This document shows positions 54,199-61,668 of a stretch of 61,668 bases of DNA, piece by piece; the first letter of the stretch is position 1; the number at the start of each line of letters is the position of its first letter. The notes under the pieces were generated by a model. That model had not been told where the DNA came from. It saw nothing but the letters and a program-made list of their open reading frames with translations, and did no database searches. Source of the DNA: Desulfocurvus vexinensis DSM 17965 (lineage in GTDB: Bacteria > Desulfobacterota > Desulfovibrionia > Desulfovibrionales > Desulfovibrionaceae); NCBI RefSeq assembly GCF_000519125.1, contig NZ_JAEX01000017.1, forward strand, positions 1-61,668, written 5' to 3'. Position numbers and translations under genes: made by a program.

Positions 54199-56525
54199 GG
54201 CCGGGCCTCCCCGGCGGGGCGCAGGGGCCCGGGCAGGTCCTCGCGGCGCACGTAGCCGAACACGTCCAGGGTTTCATACAGCGCCATGCGCGCCTCGGGT
54301 CCGCCCGCCAGGGCGTCCAGCCCGGCGGCGGCGCCGGGGTGCCACCACACGAGGCGCAGGGCCTTCTCGAAGCATTTGCGGGCCAGGGCCGTATCGTCGG
54401 GGGCCGCCGTGGCGGCCAGCCCCTGGCCCAGGGCCGCCAGGGCCCCGGGGGACAGCGGATCGGCCTGGGCCGCCCGGTGCAGCAGGGCCAGGGCCTGACG
54501 GGCGTCCCCGGCGCGCAGGCGCAGCAGGCCCAGGGCGGCCAGGGCCCGGTCATGCTCCGGCTCGCGGGCCGTAAGCCCTTCCAGCAGGGCCAGCGCCGCG
54601 TCGGCGCGGCCCCCGGCCTCGTGGGCCCGGGCCAGGGCCAGGGCGGCAGCGCGCCCGCGCGGCCCGTCCACATCGGCCCGCAGGGCGGGGGCGGCCACGC
54701 GCCGGGCCGCGCGGGCCCAGACGGCCAGGGGCTCGCCCGGCGCAGCCCCGGCCTCCGGGGCCACGGCGTCCAGGACCGCCAGACCCAGGGCGGCCTCCGC
54801 GTCCCCGGGGCGGACTTCGGCCATGGCCTCGTAGCAGCGCCGGGCCTCGGCCCACCGGCCCAGGGCCTCGTGGGCGGCGGCCCGCTCGGCGAGAATCTTG
54901 GCGTAGTGCGCGTCGTCGCGGCGATACAGCGGGAAGCTGTCCACCCCGCCCTCGGGGTTGCGCACCGGGGCCCCGGACGCGTCCTGCGGGCTGAAGGTGC
55001 ATTCCAGCGCGTAGCGCACGCCCACGCGGTCCTGGAGGTAGGCCATGTCCCGGCCGTCCCTGTATTTCCAGTTGAAGAACTGGACCCAGCGCGGCGGGGT
55101 CTCGCGCAGGCTCCACAGCACCCAGGGCTCCTCGCTCACGTCGGCGTGGTGCGAGTAGAGGAACAGGTACTGCGGGTCGAAGGCCATGCACCCGGAATAG
55201 AGATAGATGGTCGGCTGGTCGCCCCACACGCACAGCCGGTCGCCCTGCGCGGCGCGGGCGCCGATGCAGCGGCCTATGTCGCGCGCCGTGGCGAAAAGCA
55301 CGCCCACATAGGGATGGACGATGCCGAAGGACAGGGCCGCCGCCCGGGAAAAGGCCGGGGCCAGCCGCCGGGCCAGGCGCACGGCCTCCCACAGGGCCGC
55401 CGCACCCAGCAGCACCCCCGCCACGGGCCACGCCCGGCCCAGCTCCGCCAGCCGCCAGCCGCCCAGGGCCGCCAGCACGGCCAGGGGCGCCCAGATCCCG
55501 TTGAAATGCGGGGTGTAGTAGTTCTTCTGGAGCTGCTGCGCGGCCAGGGCCAGGGCCGCGAGCCCCGCCAGCAGCCCGGCCCCGGCCCAGGCTCCGGGCC
55601 CGGCCAGGGCCAGCCCGGCCACAGCCAGGGCGACCACGGCCCGCAGGTCGTCCAGGGCAGGCAGCAGGTTGGCGCGAACTTTCTGCCACCCGCTCATGGC
55701 CGTGGCGGCGTGCAGGCTGCCCACGTAGCCCCCGGGGGCCAGCCGGGCCAGCCCCGGCAGCCGCCCCAGGCCCGCCAGGGCCGCCAGGGCCAGCAGCCCG
55801 TCGCGCAGGGGTTCGGCCAGGGTGGTCAGCAGGTAGGGCCGCGCGCCCAGGCCCGCGCGCGGGATGAGCGCCAGGGGCAGGGCCAGCACCCCGGCCAGCC
55901 CCGCCGCGTACCAGCCTGCCCCGGCCCAGGGCGCCGGCCCGGCCAGGGCCAGCAGGCCCAAAGCCCCGGCCAGCAGAAGCCCCGTGGGCTTGAAATGCAC
56001 GCAGACCCCGGCCAGCGCCCCGGCCACGGCGGCCAGAGCCGGGTCCGCCCCGCGCAGCACGGCCACCAGGGCCACCACGGCCAGGTTGGCGGGCAGCACG
56101 GAAAAATGCTCGGCGTAGGTGAGCATGAACATGGTCCGCGGCGTGGCCTGGACCACGGCGTAGAGCAGCCCGGCGGCCAGGGCCACCCAGGGCTGGCCGA
56201 ACAGCGCCAGCGCCAGCCAGGACACCGACGCCGCGCACAGGGCGTACCAGCCGATCTTGAAATACTGGAACAGCTCCGGGGCGCCCGGGCCTGCCCCCGG
56301 CCCGGCCAGCCGCCCGGCAATCCGGTAGAACAGTGCTGCCAGCAGGGGGATGTTGAAATAGCCCTGGCAGTGGTAGTTGCCGTGCATGCGCAGCCCGCGC
56401 CCGGCAAAGAAGGCGAAATAGTACCAGCGGCCCTCGTCCTCGGCCAGGGGCTTGCGGGCCATGGGCAGGGCCAGGGCCGCCGCCACGGCGCAGACCGCCA
56501 GGGTGCACAGCGCCGCCGTCAGCAC
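54195..56525 (-). CDS. Multi-pass glycosyltransferase-like membrane protein with TPR-like tail
   Basis: The 776-residue protein has about 11 membrane helices in its first 420 residues and an early acidic loop (LAEDEGRWYYFAFF) typical of GT-C enzymes that use lipid-linked sugars. A periplasmic segment (about 425-550; CVWGDQPTIYLYSGCMAFDPQYLF) and C-terminal helical repeats (about 550-760) follow. The GTG start at 56525 directly precedes the first helix. It is the first gene of the four-gene glycan run. Substrate is unknown. Confidence 0.78.
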   Translation of the reverse strand: MLTAALCTLAVCAVAAALALPMARKPLAEDEGRWYYFAFFAGRGLRMHGNYHCQGYFNIPLLAALFYRIAGRLAGPGAGPGAPELFQYFKIGWYALCAASVSWLALALFGQPWVALAAGLLYAVVQATPRTMFMLTYAEHFSVLPANLAVVALVAVLRGADPALAAVAGALAGVCVHFKPTGLLLAGALGLLALAGPAPWAGAGWYAAGLAGVLALPLALIPRAGLGARPYLLTTLAEPLRDGLLALAALAGLGRLPGLARLAPGGYVGSLHAATAMSGWQKVRANLLPALDDLRAVVALAVAGLALAGPGAWAGAGLLAGLAALALAAQQLQKNYYTPHFNGIWAPLAVLAALGGWRLAELGRAWPVAGVLLGAAALWEAVRLARRLAPAFSRAAALSFGIVHPYVGVLFATARDIGRCIGARAAQGDRLCVWGDQPTIYLYSGCMAFDPQYLFLYSHHADVSEEPWVLWSLRETPPRWVQFFNWKYRDGRDMAYLQDRVGVRYALECTFSPQDASGAPVRNPEGGVDSFPLYRRDDAHYAKILAERAAAHEALGRWAEARRCYEAMAEVRPGDAEAALGLAVLDAVAPEAGAAPGEPLAVWARAARRVAAPALRADVDGPRGRAAALALARAHEAGGRADAALALLEGLTAREPEHDRALAALGLLRLRAGDARQALALLHRAAQADPLSPGALAALGQGLAATAAPDDTALARKCFEKALRLVWWHPGAAAGLDALAGGPEARMALYETLDVFGYVRREDLPGPLRPAGEARP

Positions 56526-56741
56526 CCTGCCCGCTCCCGGCTCCGCCGACCCGTTCCTGTGGTCATGTCCTGGCTCCTTTGCGGCAGTCCCGCCGCGTCA
56601 TCCCGCCATGTCGCGCGCTTAGGCGTTTTCTTTCCGCCGTCGATGCGCTAGCATCGCTGCGTGCAAGCTCCGGGCCGTTCCGGGGCGGCCACGGCGCGCC
56701 CGGCGCGCCCAACGGCGCCACGCGCCACCCCGCAAGGACCG

Positions 56742-57956
56742 ATGCACGCCGCAGCCCCGAAAAAACCACGCGTGGCCCTGACCCTGCTGGGCTGCGACGC
56801 CTCGGGCCAGATCGGCGGGGCCGAGCAGTTCTTCGCCCGGCTGGCCGACGCCTGCGCCCGGCGCCAGGGCGCGGCCTTCGAGGTCCACTTCGCCACCATG
56901 GCCGACGCCGCGCGCGTCCTGCGCCGCCGGGGGCTGCTGCTGGCCGCGCCGGACCGGGTGCACACGGCCCCCAATCTTCCGGCCTGGAAATTCAAGGCCT
57001 TCGCCGATTCGGCCCTGCTCTGCCGCCTGCTGCTGCGCGAAGACTTCGACCTGGTGCACATGGTCATGCCCTCGGCCCTGCATGCCCCGGCCCTGGGGCT
57101 GCTGGCGCGGCTGCCCCGGCGCCCGGCCCTGGTGCTCAACATCACCGACTGCACCGTGGCCCACCACTGGAACGACTCCACCCGCCGGGGCGACCCGCAG
57201 CGCACGGCCTACCGCACCACCCTGGGCCTGGTGCCCTTCGACGGGCTCTACTCCTGGTACACCCTGTTTTGCGACGCCGTGGCGCGCGGGGCCATCCGGC
57301 CAGCAGGCCAGCCCCTGGTGCGCGCCGCGCGCACGGTGTTCGCGGACCTGTCGCGCTTCGCCCCCGCGCCCGTCAAGGAGCGGACCATCGTCTTCGCCGC
57401 GCGGCTGGTGCCGATGAAGCGCCCGGAACTCTTCGTGCAGGCCGTGGCCCTGCTGCTGCGCGAACGGCCCGGGCTGGCCGCCGGATGGCGCTTCGTGCTC
57501 ATGGGCGAGGGCCCCATGCGCGAGGCCCTGCTGCGCCTGCGGGCCGAGGCCGGGCTGGCCCCCGAGCAGCTGGACTTCGCCCACGGCGACGATCTGGCCC
57601 CGGCCCTGGCCCGCTCGCGGGCCTTTGTCTCCTGCCAGGACTACGAAAACTTCACCTCGCTGGCCATGCTCGAAGCCATGGCCTGCGCCAACGCCCTCAT
57701 CGCCCGCAACGTGGGCCAGACCGGGCAGTACCTGCGCCCCGGCGCAAACGGCGTGCTCGCCCCGGGCCACGATGCCCCGGCCATGGCCCGGGCCCTGGAA
57801 ACCTTCCTGGAGGCCCCGCAGCACCACGAGGCCTGGGGCCGCGAGAGCCGCCGCCTGGCCACCGAGGTGCACACCGAGGACGCCTTCGTCCAGGACGTGG
57901 AAACCTTCTGGACCGACGTGCTGGCCCGGCGCGCCCGCCCTGCCCCCCAGGGCTAG
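56742..57956 (+). CDS. Family 4 glycosyltransferase
   Basis: The 404-residue GT-B enzyme has GQIGGAEQFFARLADAC at the N-terminus and a donor site IVFAARLVPMKRPELFVQAV...YENFTSLAMLEAMACANALIA. ATG 56742 with AAGGA 4 nt upstream is preferred; the longer frame adds only low-complexity residues. Its stop overlaps that of the convergent epimerase gene by 4 nt. Confidence 0.88.
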   Translation: MHAAAPKKPRVALTLLGCDASGQIGGAEQFFARLADACARRQGAAFEVHFATMADAARVLRRRGLLLAAPDRVHTAPNLPAWKFKAFADSALLCRLLLREDFDLVHMVMPSALHAPALGLLARLPRRPALVLNITDCTVAHHWNDSTRRGDPQRTAYRTTLGLVPFDGLYSWYTLFCDAVARGAIRPAGQPLVRAARTVFADLSRFAPAPVKERTIVFAARLVPMKRPELFVQAVALLLRERPGLAAGWRFVLMGEGPMREALLRLRAEAGLAPEQLDFAHGDDLAPALARSRAFVSCQDYENFTSLAMLEAMACANALIARNVGQTGQYLRPGANGVLAPGHDAPAMARALETFLEAPQHHEAWGRESRRLATEVHTEDAFVQDVETFWTDVLARRARPAPQG

Positions 57957-58837
57957 CCCAGGGAATCCAGGTACAGCCCGAGCCCCTCGTCGAAGGCCAC
58001 GCGCGGCGGGCCGAGCACCCGGGCCATGGCCCGGGTGTCGCCCACGATGTCGCCCGCGCGGCCACTGTCGCGCCGCTCGAACACGGGCTCGCGCCCCAGC
58101 CTGCGGCCCATGGCCTCGGCCATGTCGCGGATGTGCAGCGCCTGCGGTCCGGCGAGGTTGAGCTTGTGGCTGGCGTCCAGGGCCAGGCAACCCGCCAGAG
58201 CCCGGGCCGCGTCGGCAACATAGAGCGGATTGATGCGGATGCCGCGCTCGCCGTCCAGCACCACGGGCAACCCCTCGGCCACCGAGCGCACCAGGCGCGG
58301 CACCAGCGCCCAGGGCCGCTGCCCCGGCCCGTAGACGAAGAAGAACCGCGCCACCACGACATGGAAGAGCCCGTGGTAGCTCTCGGCCAGGATCTCCGAG
58401 CAGAACTTGGTGCCCAGGTAGAAGCCCAGCTCCCCGGCGGGGCGGATCACGTCGTCCTCGGTAAAGGCCCGGCCCCCGCTGCCGTAGATGCCGCCCGACG
58501 AGGCCAGCACGAAGCGGGTCGCCCCGGCGCTGCGCGCGTAGTCCAGCAGCCGGGCCGTGCTGTCCACATTGGTGGCGAAAATCTCGCGCGAGCGGGCCGG
58601 AAAGTCGCGGTAATGCTCGCTCTGGGCCAGGTGGACCACCGTGTCCGCCCGGGCGGGCAGGCGCGCGGGGTCCCACGGGCCGGTGAAATCCAGGGGCACG
58701 TGCGTGACCCGCGCCGGGCAGCGCGCGGCGTCCGGCGGCCTGCGCCCGGCGCAGACCACCTCGTCGTCCGGGGCGAACAGCGCCAGCAGGTGCGAGCCGA
58801 TGAAGCCCGAGGCCCCGGTGAGTACGCAACGGCTCAT
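57953..58837 (-). CDS. NAD-dependent sugar epimerase/dehydratase
   Basis: The 294-residue extended SDR protein has the NAD loop TGASGFIGSHL, the active-site region ASSGGIYG and YLGTK (Tyr-x3-Lys), and the substrate segment VYGPGQRPWALVPRL. It would change a nucleotide-linked sugar. Its ATG overlaps the methyltransferase stop (ATGA). Confidence 0.88.
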   Translation of the reverse strand: MSRCVLTGASGFIGSHLLALFAPDDEVVCAGRRPPDAARCPARVTHVPLDFTGPWDPARLPARADTVVHLAQSEHYRDFPARSREIFATNVDSTARLLDYARSAGATRFVLASSGGIYGSGGRAFTEDDVIRPAGELGFYLGTKFCSEILAESYHGLFHVVVARFFFVYGPGQRPWALVPRLVRSVAEGLPVVLDGERGIRINPLYVADAARALAGCLALDASHKLNLAGPQALHIRDMAEAMGRRLGREPVFERRDSGRAGDIVGDTRAMARVLGPPRVAFDEGLGLYLDSLG

Positions 58838-59778
58838 GGCGCCCCCCCGCCCCCGCAGCCCCCGGGGCGCACGGCGCGCACGGTGATCCCGGCCTCCTCC
58901 TCGTGCAGCCATTCCACGTCCAGCCCGGCGGCGGCGCACATCTCGCGCGCCTCCTGGGCCGTGTGGCGCCGGGCCAGGGCGGGCCGGAACCAGTCGAAAT
59001 TCACGTGGTTCATCTCCTCGAAGCTCCAGTCCGCGCGGTAGAAGCACTTGAGCACATGCCAGTAGATCAGGCGCTGCACGTCGTAGGTGCCAGCGGGGAT
59101 CTCCAGCAGGGGCACGTCGGGCACCGTGACCTGGCAGCGCAGCTCGCCCAGGGCGCGGCCCAGCTCCGTCAGGGGCCGCAGGGCCTCCCAGGCCTGTTCG
59201 TCGGTCATGCCCGCCAGCCGCTCGCGCACCAGGTCATCGGTGAACTCGCGCACCGGGCCCTTGCGGCGGTAGATGTAGAACAAAAGCCGCCCGCCCGGGC
59301 GCAGCATCCGGGCCAGGGCGCGCACCCCGGCGGCGGTGTCCAGGGTATGGTGCAGCACGCCCTCGCTGAACACCAGGTCGAAGCTGGCCTCGGCCAGGGG
59401 CATGTCCAGCAGGTCGCCCTGCAGGAACAGCCCGGGCACGCCCCGCTCGCGGAAGGCGTCGCGCGCCCCGGCCACGGCGCCGGTCAGGTCCAGCCCCACG
59501 TAGGTGTTGCGGTGCAGATGCTCGCCGAAAAAGCGCAGCGCCACCTCGCCCACGCCGCACCCGGCCTCCAGGATGCGCCGCCCGCCGCCGCCCAGCCAGG
59601 CGTCCAGCAGCCCGGGGTCGCCCCCGCAGTACTTGGAAAACATCCAGTCGGCGAGAAAATCGCACACGGCCTTGGAGCCGTAGCTCTCCCGGCGGCTCCA
59701 TTTGTGGGCGAAGCAGTCCCTGGTCTGGTTGCGGGCGGCAAGCTCCGCCTCCCGGTCCGTGCGGCGTTGGTCGGTCAC
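58834..59778 (-). CDS. Class I SAM-dependent methyltransferase
   Basis: The 314-residue enzyme has the SAM-binding motif ILEAGCGVGEVALRFFG, the acidic VGLDLTG, and FDLVFSEGVLHHTLD. It begins with a segment (NQTRDCFAHKWSRRESYG) seen in methyltransferases of polysaccharide loci. The GTG at 59778 overlaps the upstream stop and has AGGAG 5 nt before it. A small-molecule or sugar acceptor is likely. Confidence 0.88.
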   Translation of the reverse strand: MTDQRRTDREAELAARNQTRDCFAHKWSRRESYGSKAVCDFLADWMFSKYCGGDPGLLDAWLGGGGRRILEAGCGVGEVALRFFGEHLHRNTYVGLDLTGAVAGARDAFRERGVPGLFLQGDLLDMPLAEASFDLVFSEGVLHHTLDTAAGVRALARMLRPGGRLLFYIYRRKGPVREFTDDLVRERLAGMTDEQAWEALRPLTELGRALGELRCQVTVPDVPLLEIPAGTYDVQRLIYWHVLKCFYRADWSFEEMNHVNFDWFRPALARRHTAQEAREMCAAAGLDVEWLHEEEAGITVRAVRPGGCGGGGAP

Positions 59779-61106
59779 CCCAAGCTCCTTGCTTCCGTTT
59801 GCGCCCGGGCCAGCGCCGCCACCTGCGGCAGCGCCTCTTCCGCCACGGCGCGCCAGCCGTGGACCCGGCGGGTCCATTCCAGGGCCTCGCGGCCCCGGGC
59901 GTCCAGATCGATGCCCCCGTCCAGCACGGCGGCCAGCACGGCGGCGATGTCCTCTTCCGTGCGCGCCTGGAGCACCGGCGGCAGGGCAAAGCCCTTGGCC
60001 GCAAAGGCCCCGGCGTCCAGATGCATGAGCACCGGCGCCCCGCAGGCCATGGCCTCCAGGGCCGCCGCCCCGTAGCCGCCGACCACGAACTGGTCCGCCA
60101 CCAGGTCGGCACCGGACATGAGCCCGTAGAGCAACGGCTTGGACAGCACGAAGGGCAGCACCGTGACGTGCTCCGGCCCGCAGGCTGCGGCCAGGGCCTG
60201 CCTGTCGCGCCCCCAGCCCAGGGCCAAAACATGCAGCCGCCCCGCCCCGGCCAGGCGCGCCACCGCGCGCAGCAAGCGGTCGCTGCCCTTGACCCGCGCG
60301 TCCAGCCGCGAGGGCACCACGCAGACCACCTCGGCCTCGGGGCAGGGCTGGCCCAGGGCCGCCAGGGCCCCGGCCAGGGCCGCGCGCCGGGCCGCCCGGC
60401 CCAGGGGCGGGTCCACCTCGGGCATGGGCAGCGGAAAATACAGCAGCCGCCGGGCCCCCGAGGCCGCGAAGGCGTCGCCCCGCTCGCCCCCGGCCACCCG
60501 CGGGTCGTGGGAGCCCACGCCCAGGGCCCGGGGGTAGGCCCGGCGCATGAGCCGCCGCCAGCAGCGGTTCTCCACCGCCGCCCGCAGGCTGCCGCCCCCG
60601 GGCGGGTCGAAGCCCGCCACCAGGCGGATGTCCGTCCCGAAGGGCCACAGCAGCACGGGGCGGCCCGAGAGCATCCCCAGCACCGTGCCTTCCAGCCCGT
60701 TGCAGACCACCAGGTCGCACCCGCGCAGCAGGTCCAGGCTGGCCGCCAGATGGGGCCGCCTGAGAAATACCGCCTTCAGGAAGGCCGCGTCCAGCCCCCG
60801 CACGCCCGCGAGCCTGCCGCCCGCCGGGGCGGCGGCGGGGGCCGCCTCCAGGGGGTCGGCCACCCACGCCGGGGCGCGCCAGCCCGCGCGGGCCTCCAGG
60901 GCGCGCACGCGGTCGCGGCCCCACGGGCGGCCATCGGCCAGCTCCCCGGCGTCCAGGCGCAGGGGCGCGTCCTGCCACACGGGGTGCCCGAAGGGGTGGT
61001 ACATGCCCCAGTCGCGCACCAGCAGCACGTCCTGCCCGGCCCGGGCCAGGGCCTGGGCGATGAGATAGGTGGCGTTGGCCTCGCCGCCGTAAAGCCCGAT
61101 GCGCAT
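59775..61106 (-). CDS. Family 4-like glycosyltransferase
   Basis: The 443-residue protein has GT-B features: MRIGLYGGEANATYLIAQALARAGQDVLLV at the start, VCVVPSRLDARVKGSDRLLRAV, and VGGYGAAALEAMACGAPVLMH at the donor site. ATG 61106 overlaps the stop of the truncated methyltransferase (TGATG), so it was once translated behind that gene. Loss of the upstream part may now affect its expression. Confidence 0.82.
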   Translation of the reverse strand: MRIGLYGGEANATYLIAQALARAGQDVLLVRDWGMYHPFGHPVWQDAPLRLDAGELADGRPWGRDRVRALEARAGWRAPAWVADPLEAAPAAAPAGGRLAGVRGLDAAFLKAVFLRRPHLAASLDLLRGCDLVVCNGLEGTVLGMLSGRPVLLWPFGTDIRLVAGFDPPGGGSLRAAVENRCWRRLMRRAYPRALGVGSHDPRVAGGERGDAFAASGARRLLYFPLPMPEVDPPLGRAARRAALAGALAALGQPCPEAEVVCVVPSRLDARVKGSDRLLRAVARLAGAGRLHVLALGWGRDRQALAAACGPEHVTVLPFVLSKPLLYGLMSGADLVADQFVVGGYGAAALEAMACGAPVLMHLDAGAFAAKGFALPPVLQARTEEDIAAVLAAVLDGGIDLDARGREALEWTRRVHGWRAVAEEALPQVAALARAQTEARSLG

Positions 61107-61336
61107 CAGGGCCGCTCCGCGCGGACGGCCAGGGCCTCGACGATGGCCGTCATGCCGTAGAACCGGCCCTTGTAGGCCGGGGGCGCGTCCAGCCCCTGGG
61201 CGCCGGGCGCGCGCAAGGAGCCCTCGGGGCCCATGGCCTGCACGGCGAACCCGGCGCCTTCGAGCACCGCGCGCAGCCGCCGGGGCGGCACCACCACCTG
61301 GCTGCCCCGGCCCAGCAGCGTGCGCCCCAGGTGTGT
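61106..61336 (-). pseudogene. C-terminal remnant of a methyltransferase-like gene cut by a mobile element
   Basis: Seventy-six codons remain in frame (…VVVPPRRLRAVLEGAGFAVQ...YKGRFYGMTAIVEAL), a pattern typical of the last part of SAM-dependent methyltransferases (PRRLR-x-LE-x-AGF). Upstream the frame runs into TAA at 61337-61339, exactly where base composition changes and the mobile-element repeat begins. The start and catalytic half are absent from the window. Confidence 0.6.
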
Positions 61337-61338
61337 TT

Positions 61339-61507
61339 AGCCAGATAGTCTTGGACAAGTGAGGCAGTGCGGGACCATGCGGGAACTCGTGGGACAACGC
61401 CACGGCTGGCGTGGGTTTTCGATCTGGTCGGGTGCGGAACAGCGGCGGGCCGCCCTGCCACTTATCTTTGGACAAGGCGGCCCGTTACGCCACTTATATT
61501 GGGACGA
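61339..61507. mobile_element. Terminal repeats of a transposable element (IS21-like or Tn7-like end)
   Basis: Three same-orientation 20-bp repeats are present: AGCCAGATAGTCTTGGACAA (61339-61358), TGCCACTTATCTTTGGACAA (61456-61475) and CGCCACTTATATTGGGACGA (61488-61507). Multiple similar repeats at one end are typical of transposase-binding ends of IS21-type and Tn7-type elements. The tip is probably the TGTGTTTAGCC at 61332 or TGTTTAGCC at 61334. The rest of the element lies outside the window. Confidence 0.6.
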
Positions 61508-61509
61508 GC

Positions 61510-61668
61510 CTAATTCACCAGATATGGCACAGGGGTGAGCGATGCGGGACGTGTTTCAGCAGGGAGTCCCAGCTTCTCAGCCATCACCCTATAACAATCC
61601 AAAGCAGGCAAATCGGTGCAGGCATGAGAAGCACCTGCGGTGTCTGCTTTTTTGTACATAACGTCAAT
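61510..61668 (-). CDS. C-terminal part of an unidentified protein inside the mobile element
   Basis: An open frame enters from the window edge and ends at TAG (61510-61512), giving 52 residues (…DCYRVMAEKLGLPAETRPASLTPVPYLVN). It stops just inside the terminal repeats, as expected for the last gene of the element. Composition is less GC-rich than the host genes. I cannot tell whether it is a transposase, its helper ATPase or a cargo gene. Confidence 0.45.
   Translation of the reverse strand: MDVMYKKADTAGASHACTDLPALDCYRVMAEKLGLPAETRPASLTPVPYLVN

Noticed and set aside
48053..61106. A sialic-acid biosynthesis locus
   Set aside because: A CMP-sugar synthetase is present, but no NeuB-type synthase, epimerase NeuC or sialyltransferase is visible. 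The sugar cannot be named.

Overview
This window looks like a piece of chromosome from a high-GC deltaproteobacterium, probably near the Desulfovibrionaceae. That placement is an inference from gene content: sigma-54-type promoters and an NtrC-like AAA+ regulator, a TauE/SafE exporter operon, a DUF3450-ExbB-ExbB-ExbD-TonB operon, and many receiver-only response regulators. No rRNA or named species marker is present. Codon use is strongly G/C-ending almost throughout. The exceptions are the 3' end of the muramidase gene near the left edge and the mobile-element end at the right edge.

Layout, left to right. 1-2.2 kb (minus): a pesticin/T4-lysozyme-like muramidase without a signal peptide, followed by two tandem paralogous secreted proteins, the second cut by the window edge; this has the form of an effector with immunity genes. 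2.6-7.9 kb (minus): a SorC-type regulator and a complete CUT1-type ABC importer. 8.2-13.2 kb: divergent acetyl-CoA synthetase (acs) and a Pat-type protein acetyltransferase. 13.3-16.9 kb: an AraC regulator with an EamA exporter, then a divergent LysE/ArgO exporter and ArgP regulator. 17.1-20.6 kb: a pqiAABC envelope lipid-transport operon. 20.6-21.0 kb: a non-coding block of degenerate tandem repeats.

21-38 kb is the most unusual region. It holds three receiver-only response regulators, three histidine kinases, two PEP-synthase-like proteins that have the ATP-grasp and phospho-His domains but an unfamiliar C-terminal domain in place of the PEP/pyruvate barrel, and a membrane-bound sigma-54-type AAA+ regulator with a variant GAFTGA loop and a winged-helix-like tail. 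A TauE/SafE operon ends in a kinase with a Rossmann-like domain and a Cys-rich PAS. Good -24/-12 (sigma-54) promoter matches precede the first response regulator, the first kinase and the TauE operon, with a weaker one before the regulator itself. This suggests one sigma-54-controlled signalling island.

38-43.5 kb (minus): a TonB energising operon (DUF3450, fused ExbB, ExbB, ExbD, TonB, TPR protein). 43.8-46.1 kb: tRNA-Glu(CUC), a Met-rich periplasmic protein, tRNA-Lys(UUU) and serS. 46.4-61.3 kb: a surface-glycan cluster with six glycosyltransferases (one GT2, four GT4, one GT-C-like membrane enzyme), a CMP-sugar synthetase with a degenerate-looking companion, asparagine synthetase, a sugar epimerase and methyltransferases. 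At the right edge a methyltransferase gene is cut by the end of a mobile element with three 20-bp terminal repeats and the tail of an open reading frame inside it.
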